In this document: in pieces, positions 17,408 through 26,735 of the stretch
How the letters are laid out: the number at the start of each line of letters is the position of its first letter
Position numbering within the stretch: position 1 is the first letter of the stretch
Assembly: GCA_019247605.1 (NCBI GenBank)
Contig: JAFBAS010000072.1
Coordinates: forward strand, 1-60,949
Direction of reading: 5' to 3'
DNA length: 60,949 bases
Source of the DNA: Hyphomicrobiales bacterium
Lineage (GTDB): Bacteria; Pseudomonadota; Alphaproteobacteria; Rhizobiales; Beijerinckiaceae
Program-made: the position numbers and the translations under genes
The notes under the pieces: model-generated
The model's input: the letters and a program-made list of their open reading frames with translations, nothing else
Told to the model about the DNA's origin: nothing
The model's database searches: none

Positions 17408-17544
17408 GGTCATCTCCTCCGCTGCGGCTTCGCCACTGCTTCGATCGCGCCCCTCTTGCGCCCCATATTCGGGCGAGCGGCGCGATTGCGCAAAGGTTTT
17501 TTCCCGCCTTCGGCGAGGGCCACCGCTGAAATGACGTTGGCCGA

Positions 17545-18531
17545 TCACGCTTCCATCGATGCCACCATCCTCGCGCGCATCGCAGCATCCGGAAAACTTC
17601 CGAAGCCGGCAGCCGCGTTCTCGTGCATATGCTCGGGCTTTCCCGTACCCGGAATGACGCACGTCACCGCGGGGTTCCCGAGCACGTATTTCAAGAGGAA
17701 CTGTCCCCAGCTCGTGCAGCCGATCTCGCCGGCGAAGGACGGCAATGGCCGGCCGCGCAATCGCTGCAAAAGACCGCCGCCACCGAAGGGCCGGTTGACG
17801 AGCACGGCGATGCCGCGCTCTGCCGCGAGCGGCAAAAGCCGCTCTTCGGCGGCCCGATCGTCGAGCGCGTAATTGAGCTGCACGAAGTCGAGCTTTTCGG
17901 AGCGCATGATCGACTCGAGCTCGCCATAAGCGCTCGATTCGTAGTGGCTGACGCCGAGATAGCGGATGCGCTTCTCGCGCTTCCATTCCCTGAGCGTCGC
18001 AAGATGGACACGCCAATCGACGAGGTTGTGAACCTGCATCAGGTCGAGGCGTGAAACGCGCAAGAGCTTCATGGATTGACGCATCTGCGCGATGCCGGCA
18101 TCTCGTCCACGGGTCCAGACCTTGGTCGCGATGAAAGGCTTCTCGCGCGGCGTCTTCATCTGGGCGAGAAGATCGCCGGTGACGCCTTCAGCCGCGCCAT
18201 ACATCGGCGAGGAATCGATCACCGACCCGCCGCTTTCGAAGAGTGTGCTCAACACGGCCGCGAGCGGAGCCCGCTCTTCGGCGCTTTCCCCGACATCGAA
18301 GCCTTGCCAGGTTCCCAAGCCGATGAGGGGCAGTTCTTCCCCGGAAGAGGGAATTTTGCGGCGCTGCATCTTGTCTTCCCCCGTGGGTTTTTCCTGTCGC
18401 TGCGCGCTGGCGCGGCCGATCAAGGCTGCAGCGCACAGATTACCCGCTGCGAGCCGCATGAACGCCTTGCGCGTCACTCCAACCGCGTTTGCCGCGCCGC
18501 GTATTTTGGCCCGCGCATTCTTTTCGTCCAT
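17545..18531 (-). CDS. Aldo/keto reductase with Tat-like leader
   Basis: A 328-residue aldo/keto reductase. The catalytic tetrad is visible: Asp in VIDSSPMYG with Tyr four residues on, Lys in ATKVW and His in QVHNL. The C-terminal PGTGKPEHMHENA block is the family's cofactor-binding end. The first ~45 residues (MDEKNARAKIRGAANAVGVT then RKAFMRLAAG and a hydrophobic Ala-rich run to ASAQ) look like an export leader, suggesting a periplasmic enzyme, which is unusual for an NADPH-dependent family but known in Tat-exported members. ATG 18531 has AGGATT about 9 bases upstream. Substrate unknown. Confidence 0.85.
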   Translation of the reverse strand: MDEKNARAKIRGAANAVGVTRKAFMRLAAGNLCAAALIGRASAQRQEKPTGEDKMQRRKIPSSGEELPLIGLGTWQGFDVGESAEERAPLAAVLSTLFESGGSVIDSSPMYGAAEGVTGDLLAQMKTPREKPFIATKVWTRGRDAGIAQMRQSMKLLRVSRLDLMQVHNLVDWRVHLATLREWKREKRIRYLGVSHYESSAYGELESIMRSEKLDFVQLNYALDDRAAEERLLPLAAERGIAVLVNRPFGGGGLLQRLRGRPLPSFAGEIGCTSWGQFLLKYVLGNPAVTCVIPGTGKPEHMHENAAAGFGSFPDAAMRARMVASMEA

Positions 18532-18602
18532 GGGCAAAAATCCTAGTCGGTCCAAACTTCGACACCCGAGCCAACATAGCCCGCCGAGGCGCGCATCATT
18601 CT

Positions 18603-20153
18603 TCACGGTTTCGATATCTTTGACCCGCTCGGCTTCCCAATTTCCCGAAGGGGCGCTGCGCGCATTTTCGGCGCGCTCGCGTCCCGCGAAGCTTCGCGGC
18701 GGGCGCCCGTGACGCTCCGATCGCCGACACGCTTCACCACCGCCCGAAAGAGAGACGCATAAAGCTTTGCGGCGGTGCCCCACCCTACCCTGCTTCTCAT
18801 CGCGTTTTGCTGAAGGCGGCGCCAGCTCTTCTTGTCTTGCCACAGCACGAGCGCGCGCTCGAGCGTGCGACGGAACGCTGCTTCGCGCACCGGGGTGAAC
18901 TGAAATCCCGTGGCGACACCGGCCGAAAGACCCGCTTCGTTGGCGTCAATTACGGTGTCCGCGAGCCCCCCGACGCGCGAGACGATCGGAAGGGTGCCAT
19001 AGCGAAGCGCGGCGAGCTGGGTGAGGCCGCAAGGCTCGAAGCGCGACGGCATGAGAAGTGCGTCGCTTCCCGCCTGGATCATATGCGCGAGCGCCTCGTC
19101 ATACCCGGTGAAAAGCGCGACCTCGCCTCGATACCGCGAGGCGGCTTCCCGGAGCCTCGCTTCGAGCCTTTGATCGCCAGCCCCGAGCAGCGCGAATTGC
19201 GCCCCGCGTTCCACGAGATCCGGCAGCACGGAAGCGATGAGGTCAATGCCCTTCTGCTCGGTCAAGCGGCTGATAACGCCGAAGATAGGCACGTCCGGCC
19301 GCGCCTCGAGGCCTAGCTTCTCGCGCAAAGCGGCTTTATTGGCGGCCTTGAGATCGAGCTCGTCCACACCGAAGCACGCCGCGATATGCGGGTCCTTGCG
19401 CGGCGACCACACATTGGTGTCGATCCCGTTGCAGATTCCGCTCAGGACGCGCGCTCGCGCACGAAGAAGCCCGTCAAGCCCCATGCCCTCTTCCGGCGTG
19501 CAAATCTCGGCCGCGTAAGTCGGCGAGACGGTAGTGATGGCGTCGGCGAAAAAGAGCCCGGCCTTTAGAAAACCGATGCGGCCGTGAAACTCCACCCCTT
19601 CCATCGTCCTGATCTCTGGCGGCAAATCGAGCGCCTCGGCAAGCATGCTCGGAAACAGCCCTTGAAAGGCGAGGTTATGGACGGTGATCACGGTCGGCGG
19701 CCCGCCCCGCAGATAAGCCGGCGTCAAGCCCGCTTGCCAATCGTGAGCGTGCACGAGCGCCGGCTGATATCCGGGAACCAACCCGCTACCGATTTCGGCC
19801 GCCACCTTCGCGAGGGCGCCGAAACGAAGCGCATTGTCCTTCCAATCGCCCCCCTGCTCGTCGACATAAGGGTTGCCTTTGCGCCGGTAAAGATGCGGCG
19901 CGTCGATGACGAAGAGCTCGAGCTTGCCGGCCCGCGCCTCGAGCAGTCGCGCTTTGCCGCCGTGGAGAGCCTCGTACTCGTGAAGAGGGCGCGCTTTCTC
20001 GAGCGCGCCGAGCACGGCGGGATATCCGGGCACCAGCGAGCGCACGCGCACGCCTTGGCGCGCAAGCGCGAGCGGCAGGGCGCCAGCGACGTCAGCCAGC
20101 CCCCCTGTCTTGATCAGCGGGTAAATCTCGGAAGTGACCGCGAGAACCTTCAT
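18603..20153 (-). CDS. glgA: Glycogen synthase (ADP-glucose), GT5
   Basis: A 516-residue glycosyltransferase that extends alpha-1,4-glucan from ADP-glucose. The ADP-binding KTGGLADV motif lies at 15-22, and the C-terminal GT-B domain has SRLTEQKG and the acceptor EPCGLTQL block. The ATG at 20153 (MKVLAVTSEIYPL) is the family-typical start; longer same-frame starts would run into glgC. It is 26 bases downstream of glgC on the same strand, so the two form a biosynthetic unit. A ~40-residue basic tail after about 475 is an extension beyond the fold. Branching enzyme glgB is not in the window. Confidence 0.96.
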   Translation of the reverse strand: MKVLAVTSEIYPLIKTGGLADVAGALPLALARQGVRVRSLVPGYPAVLGALEKARPLHEYEALHGGKARLLEARAGKLELFVIDAPHLYRRKGNPYVDEQGGDWKDNALRFGALAKVAAEIGSGLVPGYQPALVHAHDWQAGLTPAYLRGGPPTVITVHNLAFQGLFPSMLAEALDLPPEIRTMEGVEFHGRIGFLKAGLFFADAITTVSPTYAAEICTPEEGMGLDGLLRARARVLSGICNGIDTNVWSPRKDPHIAACFGVDELDLKAANKAALREKLGLEARPDVPIFGVISRLTEQKGIDLIASVLPDLVERGAQFALLGAGDQRLEARLREAASRYRGEVALFTGYDEALAHMIQAGSDALLMPSRFEPCGLTQLAALRYGTLPIVSRVGGLADTVIDANEAGLSAGVATGFQFTPVREAAFRRTLERALVLWQDKKSWRRLQQNAMRSRVGWGTAAKLYASLFRAVVKRVGDRSVTGARREASRDASAPKMRAAPLREIGKPSGSKISKP

Positions 20154-20179
20154 CGGCGCCGGCAAGGAAACGGAATTTG

Positions 20180-21457
20180 TCAGCGGTTCGTCAGACGGTC
20201 GATCATCGGTTGGGTAACGAGGCAAATCCCTCTCTCGGTGCGGCGAAAGCGTCGCGCGTCGGTATCTGGATCATCACCGACGACGAGGCCTTCAGGGATG
20301 GAGACGCCGCGATCCACGACCACGTTCTTCAGCCGGGCTTGGGCGCCGATCTTCACATGGGGCAGGACGACGGAGTTCTCGATTTCAGCGCGGCGCTGGA
20401 TGCGCACGCTGGTGAAAAGAAGCGAACGGCGCACTTGCGCGCCCGAGACGATGCAGCCGCCAGCCACCAGGGAATTTTCGGCAAGGCCCCGCTCACCGGC
20501 TTCCGCGCCGACGAATTTCGCGGGCGGCGTGACCTCCGCGAAGGTCCAGATCGGCCAATCGCGGTCATACAGGTTGAGCGACGGCAAGGCGTCGGTGAGA
20601 TCGATGTTCGCCTGCCAATAGGCATCCACGGTTCCCACATCGCGCCAATAAGCTTCGGCCTGCGCACTGCCGCGCACGCAAGAGCGAGTGAAGCGGTGCG
20701 CGAACGCGTTTCCCTGCCGCACGAGATAAGGGATCAGATCCTTGCCGAAATCCCGGCTCGACCCTTGATGGGCCGCATCGCGCCGCAACTGGTCGAAGAG
20801 GAACCGCGTCTCGAACACGTAGATTCCCATGCTGGCGAGCGCCTTGTCAGGGTCGTCGGGCATGCCGGGCGGGTCCGCCGGCTTTTCGAGGAAGGAGAGG
20901 ACCCGGTCGTTCTCGTCGACGGCCATCACGCCGAAGCCCGTGGCCTCGAGGCGCGGCACCTCGATGCAGCCCACCGTCACATCGGCGCCGGAGTGCACAT
21001 GCTCCTGGAGCATCAGCTCGTAATCCATTTTGTAGATGTGATCGCCCGCGAGAATGACGATGTATTGCGGGTGGTGGCTCCTGATGATGTCTATGTTCTG
21101 GTAGACCGCATCTGCCGTGCCGGCATACCACATATCCTCGCTCACGCGCTGGCTCGCCGGGAGAATGTCGAAGCTCTCGTTGCGCTCCGGCCGCAGGAAA
21201 TTCCAACCCCGCTGCAAATGCCGGATCAGGCTGTGGGCCTTGTACTGGGTGGCGACCGCAATCTTGCGAATGCCTGAATTCAGGGCATTCGAAATGGCGA
21301 AGTCGACGATGCGCGAATTGCAACCGAAGAACACGGCAGGCTTGGCACGCTTGTCGGTGAGCTCGTGGAGGCGAGTACCGCGCCCTCCCGCCAGCACGTA
21401 GGCCATCGCCGAACGGGCAACCGGAGCCGAAGGAGCCTGCGGGCCGGCCATGCGCAT
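20180..21457 (-). CDS. glgC: Glucose-1-phosphate adenylyltransferase
   Basis: A 425-residue enzyme making ADP-glucose from ATP and glucose-1-phosphate, the committed step of glycogen synthesis. The nucleotidyltransferase signature LAGGRGTRL (22-30) followed by TDKRAKPAV is present, along with the catalytic [12 protein letters not shown] block, the FLEKP substrate loop and a C-terminal left-handed beta-helix region with repeated hexapeptides. It is transcribed with glgA. Bacterial GlgC is typically controlled by allosteric metabolites; nothing about regulation is visible in the DNA. Confidence 0.96.
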   Translation of the reverse strand: MRMAGPQAPSAPVARSAMAYVLAGGRGTRLHELTDKRAKPAVFFGCNSRIVDFAISNALNSGIRKIAVATQYKAHSLIRHLQRGWNFLRPERNESFDILPASQRVSEDMWYAGTADAVYQNIDIIRSHHPQYIVILAGDHIYKMDYELMLQEHVHSGADVTVGCIEVPRLEATGFGVMAVDENDRVLSFLEKPADPPGMPDDPDKALASMGIYVFETRFLFDQLRRDAAHQGSSRDFGKDLIPYLVRQGNAFAHRFTRSCVRGSAQAEAYWRDVGTVDAYWQANIDLTDALPSLNLYDRDWPIWTFAEVTPPAKFVGAEAGERGLAENSLVAGGCIVSGAQVRRSLLFTSVRIQRRAEIENSVVLPHVKIGAQARLKNVVVDRGVSIPEGLVVGDDPDTDARRFRRTERGICLVTQPMIDRLTNR

Positions 21458-21667
21458 TTCTCCTTCTTGGGCTTCGGGGCCTCGGCACGGCTAGCGGTCG
21501 AGGTCCGGTGACAAGGAGCGCTTCGTCTCGCTGCATACTAGGCGGGGCGGCGCTCATGTACGATGGCGTCGCGATCAACACGGAAGTGAGGAGCAAACGT
21601 CCTTGCAATCTGGAGGTTTCATCAATCGGCAGCCCCACGGACGAACCATCATGACCGCCCCCTCGCC

Positions 21668-22453
21668 TCACTCGAACCATTTCGCGTAGATCGCCTCATA
21701 GGCTCCGGCTTCCATCGATTGATGCAGCCATTGATCGACGAAGGCTTTCAGCGCCGGGTCTCGCTGCACCCAATAGGCCTTCTCCGCGAAGTCGAAGGGT
21801 TGATCTGGATGGAGCGCGCACAACACCCCTTGATGGAGTTTCTGCTGGTAGCGCGTCTCGGAAGCATCGGTGATCATCACATCGGCCTTTCCGGCCGCGA
21901 GCTCGTCGAAGATCTTCGTGTTGTCGGGGAAAACGACGATCTCGGCCGTCTTGAAATTCGCGCGATCGAATTTCTCGTTCGTGCCGCCCGGATTGGTGAT
22001 CACCTTGACGCCCGCCTTGTCGATCTCCGCGAGCGTCGCGAACTTGTCCTTGTCGGCACAGCGCGCGATCGGCGTCTTTCCTTCGTGCATATAGGGGATC
22101 GAGAACAGCCCCTTCTTCTGCCGGTCGAAGGTTACCGAGACGCCGCCCATGGCGACATCGAAGGCGCCGGCTTCGAAATCCTTCATCAGATTGGGCCAGG
22201 CGGTCGGCACTACTTCGAGCTTCACCCCGAGCGCCGAGGCAAGGCTCTGCGCCTGATCGATGTCAAACCCCGAGAAGGCGCCGGTCGCCGGGTCCTTGAT
22301 GGTGAAGGGCTTGTAATCGCCAGTCGAGCCGACCTTGAGCACGCCCGCGGCGAGGATGGCATCGAGCCTCGAGGCGGGCGCGGCTTGCTGGGCACCCGCA
22401 AGAGGCGAAGAGCCGAGAAGAAGTGCAACTGACAAAGTGATCGCACGGAACAT
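21668..22453 (-). CDS. pheC: Periplasmic cyclohexadienyl (prephenate/arogenate) dehydratase, PheC type
   Basis: A 261-residue protein of the family-3 solute-binding fold with a signal peptide (about 1-25, ending LAGAQ). The sequence tracks PheC closely: SRLDAILAAGVLKVGSTGDY, then KPFTI, PTAWPNLMKDFEAGAFDVAM, VNPGGTNEKF-like (ITNPGGTNEKFDRAN), DVMITDASETR and PFDFAEKAYWVQRD. PheC converts prephenate to phenylpyruvate, and arogenate to phenylalanine, in the periplasm. An ordinary amino-acid binding protein is the alternative, but the TNEKFDRAN and PNLMKDF blocks favour PheC. ATG 22453 follows AGGATGG at good spacing; ATG 22465 is an alternative. Confidence 0.82.
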   Translation of the reverse strand: MFRAITLSVALLLGSSPLAGAQQAAPASRLDAILAAGVLKVGSTGDYKPFTIKDPATGAFSGFDIDQAQSLASALGVKLEVVPTAWPNLMKDFEAGAFDVAMGGVSVTFDRQKKGLFSIPYMHEGKTPIARCADKDKFATLAEIDKAGVKVITNPGGTNEKFDRANFKTAEIVVFPDNTKIFDELAAGKADVMITDASETRYQQKLHQGVLCALHPDQPFDFAEKAYWVQRDPALKAFVDQWLHQSMEAGAYEAIYAKWFE

Positions 22454-22669
22454 GAACGCATCCATCCTGGCTGTTGTGGTCTCGAGCCATGTCAGCATTT
22501 CCGCAAGCGCGCCGCAACCGCCGTTCACCCTTGCGTGCGCCAAAGTCCCCCGACCGTCAGGAGAATCACCGGCCGCGAGGCAACGCAAAGGATTCGAGGG
22601 CTGGGCGCCTCGACGCGGGTTGAGCCCCTCAGCGGGCAACGTAAATCGTTTGCAATTCCCGGCGCCGCC

Positions 22670-24586
22670 TTACGCTCTCGTCTCGTCGAAGCGCAACAAG
22701 CGCCCCGCATTGGCGAGCACGGCGAAAGTGCCGAGATTGTGGAGCACGGCGGCGATGAGCGCCCCGTTTGGGCCGAGCATGCCTGTGGCGGCGGCGAGAA
22801 TGACCGCGAGCGTCCAGCCGAGGCCGAGCGCCACGTTCGCAGCGAGCGTCGAGCGGCAGCGTCGGCTGAGCCGGATGCAGGTCGGCACGCGCCGCAGATC
22901 ATCGGCGACAAGCACGATGTCGGCGGAAGCCGCCGCGATATCGCTGCCGCGCGCGCCGAGCGCCATGCCGACGGCTCCGGCCTTGAGCGCAAGCGAATCG
23001 TTGATGCCGTCTCCGATCACCAAGGGGCGGTTGCCCGCCGAAACCTCGGCGAGAACGCGGTCGAGCTTGTCCTGCGGAAGCGCCTGCGCCTCGACATCGG
23101 CGATGCCGATGAGCGCGGCGATGCGCCGCGCCACCGGTTCGCGGTCCCCGGTGAGCAAGAGCTGGCGAGGAAGGCCGAGCGCCTTGAGCTCGGCACTCGC
23201 GGCTGCCGCTTCGGGGCGCGGCTCATCGGCAAGGAGGATCCAGCCGAGGAAGCGCCCGGCCGTCGCGACGCCGACGACCGGCCCGTCATGCGCAGGGGGC
23301 GCGCTCGCCGCGATGGCGAGCTGCGAGAAAAGCGCCGCCCTGCCGAGAGCGACCTCGACGCCGTCCTCGCGTCCAGTCACGCCGAGCCCGTGCAGCTCGC
23401 GAAGCTCGGTGACGGGGCGGCGCTCGCTCGAGGGCACCGCGCCCGCGAGCGCGCGGCTCACAGGATGCGTGCTCGCCGCTCCCAATCCCGCGGCGACCGC
23501 GAGAAGCTCGTCTTTCGGTGCACCCGGTGCGACCTCGGTGCCCACGATGTGGAGCTTGCCTTGCGTCAGCGTGCCGGTCTTGTCGAAGATCACCGAGGTG
23601 ACATCGGCAAGCTGCTCGAGAAAACCCACCCCTTTGATCAGGATGCCATGTCGCGCCGCTACCGCCACGGCCGCCACGGCCGTCGCCGGCGCCGCGAGCA
23701 CGAGCGCGCAAGGGCAGGAGGCGACGAGAACCGCGAGCATGGCGTCCGTGTTGCCGCTCGCGAACCAGGTTCCCGCCGCGAGGAGAAGCACGAAGAGGAT
23801 GTAGCGCCCCGCATATCGTTCGAGAAGCCGCGTCACCGGGGGCTTCGAGCGCTCGGCGGTTTGCATGAGCGCCACGACGCGCCCAAGCGTCGTCTCCTCG
23901 CCCGTGCGCGTCACCTCGACGACAAGGCGGCCTTGCAGGTTGATGCTGCCCGCAAAAACGGTGCCGCCGGCCTCCGCCTCGACCGGGACGGACTCGCCCG
24001 TGATCGAAGCGAGATCGAGAGAGGATGTCCCCTCGCGCACGACCCCATCCGTCGGGACGCGGTCGCCGGGCAAAAGCTCGAACCGATCGCCGGGGCGAAG
24101 CGCCTCGGCCGCGACTTCCTCGAGCGTGCCATCCTGTGCGAGGCGACGAGCCCCCACTTCGGTCAAGCGGTTGAGCGAGCGGATCGCTTCTTGTGATCCG
24201 ATGACGCTTCGCTCCTCGAGAACGTGACCGATGATCATCACGATCGGCAAGATCGCGGCGGTCATCAGCTCTCCGGTGGCCCAGGCCGCCGCGAGCGCCA
24301 TGGCGATGAGCTGGTCCGTCACGCCATGCAGGCTCGGATGGCGCAGGCTGTGCCAGGCAGCGCCGAGCACCGGGACGGCGACGAGCGCCGCCGCCAAGCC
24401 CGCGACGAGGTTCGCGAGCGCGCTCTCGTCGGTGAAGATCGCGTCCCACAAGATCGCAATGATGAGGAGGCCGCCGGCAAAAAGGGCGAGCGTGAGCCGC
24501 ATGCCGAGGGACCAGCGCTCGGCGCGGCTCAGAAAACCCTCCGCGACGACGCTTTCCGGCATGGTTGCGAGAGTGGAGACGCTCAT
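22670..24586 (-). CDS. P1B-type metal-transporting ATPase without N-terminal metal-binding domain
   Basis: A 638-residue heavy-metal P-type ATPase. Motifs: TGES (196-199), the transmembrane CPC (291-293, in VASCPCALVLAAP), DKTGT (335-339, phosphorylated Asp335), the P1B hallmark HP (374-375, STHPVSRAL) and GDGIND (525-530). No HMA or His-rich N-terminal domain exists. The last membrane helices carry LHNLGT (615-620), nearer to the HN-x-(G/S)-(S/T) pattern of CtpC-type Mn/Zn ATPases than to the HEGGT of cobalt pumps; metal identity is inferred only weakly. The gene is last in a four-gene unit and overlaps the third SPFH gene by ATGA, implying its product works with those proteins in the inner membrane. 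Confidence 0.93.
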   Translation of the reverse strand: MSVSTLATMPESVVAEGFLSRAERWSLGMRLTLALFAGGLLIIAILWDAIFTDESALANLVAGLAAALVAVPVLGAAWHSLRHPSLHGVTDQLIAMALAAAWATGELMTAAILPIVMIIGHVLEERSVIGSQEAIRSLNRLTEVGARRLAQDGTLEEVAAEALRPGDRFELLPGDRVPTDGVVREGTSSLDLASITGESVPVEAEAGGTVFAGSINLQGRLVVEVTRTGEETTLGRVVALMQTAERSKPPVTRLLERYAGRYILFVLLLAAGTWFASGNTDAMLAVLVASCPCALVLAAPATAVAAVAVAARHGILIKGVGFLEQLADVTSVIFDKTGTLTQGKLHIVGTEVAPGAPKDELLAVAAGLGAASTHPVSRALAGAVPSSERRPVTELRELHGLGVTGREDGVEVALGRAALFSQLAIAASAPPAHDGPVVGVATAGRFLGWILLADEPRPEAAAASAELKALGLPRQLLLTGDREPVARRIAALIGIADVEAQALPQDKLDRVLAEVSAGNRPLVIGDGINDSLALKAGAVGMALGARGSDIAAASADIVLVADDLRRVPTCIRLSRRCRSTLAANVALGLGWTLAVILAAATGMLGPNGALIAAVLHNLGTFAVLANAGRLLRFDETRA

Positions 24587-25731
24587 GGCACGCCCCCCGG
24601 GATCACGAGACGCGTCGGATTTCGTGGATCGACAGCGGTCACCTGGCCGACCTTCTTCAAGATGGACCCAATTCGCTCGTTGAAGACTTGCGTGAGCAAG
24701 GCTTCCCGCGAGGACGTTTTCATCTCCTCGGCGAGCGCGGAGACTTCCGCCGTCTGGCTCGTCGCCTGGCTCAGGCGCTCGGCGGCGGCCGCATTCGCGC
24801 TCACGATGACGCGGTCATGGTTCTGCCTCGCGTCCTGCGCCTTGCGCTCGGCGAGCGTGCGGGCTTCCGCGATGCGCTGATCGGCCCCTTGGATCGAGGT
24901 GAGCACATCCTCATAAGCGCGCTCCGCGCGCGAGCGCAGCGCCGCGGAAAGATCGACGCGGCTGATTTCGATGCCGAGGCCCGCCCGGCGATGGGCAAGC
25001 TCTGTGAGCCTGCGGTTCATCGCGGCCATGAGGTCGAGATGGAGCTCTTGGCGCTTTCTCGCCGCGAGGCTTGCTTCATCGGCGGGCCGCTCCGGGCGGG
25101 CCACGAGCACGTCGTCGAGCTCGCGCGAAGCGAGAAGCGCGAGCGCCGACGATTCATAGATTCGATAGAGCGCCTGCTCGACATGGGCCGCGGAGAGCAC
25201 GAACGCCTCGGGATCGGTGATTTGATAAAAGATATGCGCATCGAGATGCACGACCGCGGAATCGCCCGTGAGGAAGAAGTCGCCGTTGGCACGTGCCGCG
25301 GCGTCGTTCCTGAGCCCGAGATAGTTGTTCTCGGGCGGGCGCGGGTCGTTGGCGCTGCCAAGTCTGATCTGCGTATCGCGAGCCGGGATGATCACCACCT
25401 GCTCGATCGGATGCGGCCAGGCGATCAGCAAGCCGGCATCGCGCACGCGATTGAACTCGCCGAAGCGCAGCACGACGGCGCGGCTTTGCGCCGGCACCTG
25501 ACGGATGTTGCCCACCGCCCAAAGGGCGGCGAGAACCAGCATGCCGAGAAATCCAAGACGGAAGACGATCTGCAAGGATTGCGCCCAGGCGCCTCGAGGC
25601 TCGGCAACCTTGCGCTCGGCCAAGTTGGACTCGGCCAAGTTGGACTCGGCCGAGTTGGACAGGCCCAAGCCGGGCTCGTGCGCCGCGAGCACCGTAGGCT
25701 CGTTATCTCGAGAGGCGTTTATTGATGTCAT
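24583..25731 (-). CDS. SPFH/band-7 membrane protein (HflK/HflC-like), third of three
   Basis: A 382-residue protein with one transmembrane helix (about 54-76) followed by an SPFH domain beginning VPAQSRAVVLRFGEFNRVRDAG and a long C-terminal helical region rich in Ala, Glu and Arg (about 255-350), the usual oligomerisation coiled coil. HflK-like relatives form large ring-shaped assemblies at the membrane. The N-terminal cytosolic tail contains a short repeated AESNL motif (residues 28-38). ATG 25731 overlaps the preceding stop (ATGA), which favours it over the longer start at 25758. It is translated just before the metal ATPase gene. Confidence 0.88.
   Translation of the reverse strand: MTSINASRDNEPTVLAAHEPGLGLSNSAESNLAESNLAERKVAEPRGAWAQSLQIVFRLGFLGMLVLAALWAVGNIRQVPAQSRAVVLRFGEFNRVRDAGLLIAWPHPIEQVVIIPARDTQIRLGSANDPRPPENNYLGLRNDAAARANGDFFLTGDSAVVHLDAHIFYQITDPEAFVLSAAHVEQALYRIYESSALALLASRELDDVLVARPERPADEASLAARKRQELHLDLMAAMNRRLTELAHRRAGLGIEISRVDLSAALRSRAERAYEDVLTSIQGADQRIAEARTLAERKAQDARQNHDRVIVSANAAAAERLSQATSQTAEVSALAEEMKTSSREALLTQVFNERIGSILKKVGQVTAVDPRNPTRLVIPGGVP
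25617..25665. repeat. Three tandem 15-bp repeats inside the third SPFH gene
   Basis: The unit GCCAAGTTGGACTCG occurs twice and then as a variant (GCCGAGTTGGACAGG), giving an in-frame AESNL repeat in the N-terminal cytosolic tail. Copy number could vary without shifting the frame. Similar GCCGAGTTGG motifs recur near 16105-16145 outside genes. Confidence 0.65.
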
Positions 25732-26735
25732 TGCGGTGGCGCCGGATTGAGCGACCAACCTTGCGTCTGCGGGCCATCGATGAGCACGCGGAAGGGCGCC
25801 GCATCGGTGCGCAAGAAAATGCGCGTGTTGGGATTGGAGATGCGATCCAGCGTGTCGAGGGAACGCAGGAGCGTGTAAAGCTTCGGATCGGTGTTGAAGG
25901 CCTGGCTGTAGATGCCCGCCGCCGCTTCCCGCGACTTCGCCTCGATGCTTGCCGCTTCGGCGGTGGCGTTGGCAACGAGGATGCGTGCATCGCGTTCAGC
26001 GTCCGAGGTGATCTCGGCCGCCTTGCGCTGGCCCTCCGCCATTTGCGCGGCTGCCGCCGTCATGCGCTCGGCGGCCATGCGCGAGACCGTGGCGTCGAGG
26101 GGACGCACTGGGAGCGTGAGCCGTTCGATGCCGAGCTGCTGCACGCTGATGCCGTAGGTATCGAGGAGCTGCTTGTCGAGCTGCGCGGCAAGCCGCGTCT
26201 CGAGAGCGGCGATCTCGACGCGCGACGGATCGGTGTTCACGAGGCTCGCGAGCTCGAAGCTCGAGACGGTGGTCTCGAGCGCCGAGCCGAGGAAGGTCCG
26301 GATCTGGCTTGCCGCCTCGTTCGGCTGATTGCGCACGGCGCGCAGATATTGGCGCACATGGTCGGGGTCCGCCGCTACGCGCCAGGCTACATAGGCCTCG
26401 ACGAGGATGCGCAAACCATCCTTCGTGCCCACGTCTTGGAGCCCGCTCGAGGTCGTCTTGAGGCGCAAATCGACCGGCAGGACGGTCTCGAATGGTGGCG
26501 GCAGCTTCCACCTCAAGCCCGGCTCGATGAGCACGCGCACTGGATCGCCGAAGCGGCTGACAACGAGGGCGTCACCCGCTGTCACCAGAACCGAGGATGC
26601 GGCAACAAGCGCCGCGAACCCGACGACACCGGCGATTGCGAAACGGGCAATGGAAGCCAAGGGCTTCGATCGGCCGCTCTCATCGTCGTGGTGGTGATGG
26701 CGGTGGCCATGCCCATGATCATGGTGATGGGTCAT
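25728..26735 (-). CDS. SPFH/band-7 membrane protein with His-rich N-terminus, second of three
   Basis: A 335-residue HflC/HflK-like protein. Residues 1-18 contain ten histidines (MTHHHDHGHGHRHHHH), a likely metal-binding tail facing the cytosol. One transmembrane helix follows (about 31-53), then an SPFH domain starting DALVVSRFGDPVRVLIEPGLRWKLPPP split by the usual strand-helix pattern, and a helical C-terminal region with RMAAERMTAAAAQMAEGQRK. The gene overlaps its neighbours on both sides by ATGA. The His tail beside a P1B ATPase gene is the best clue that this set handles metal ions. Confidence 0.88.
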   Translation of the reverse strand: MTHHHDHGHGHRHHHHDDESGRSKPLASIARFAIAGVVGFAALVAASSVLVTAGDALVVSRFGDPVRVLIEPGLRWKLPPPFETVLPVDLRLKTTSSGLQDVGTKDGLRILVEAYVAWRVAADPDHVRQYLRAVRNQPNEAASQIRTFLGSALETTVSSFELASLVNTDPSRVEIAALETRLAAQLDKQLLDTYGISVQQLGIERLTLPVRPLDATVSRMAAERMTAAAAQMAEGQRKAAEITSDAERDARILVANATAEAASIEAKSREAAAGIYSQAFNTDPKLYTLLRSLDTLDRISNPNTRIFLRTDAAPFRVLIDGPQTQGWSLNPAPPQ

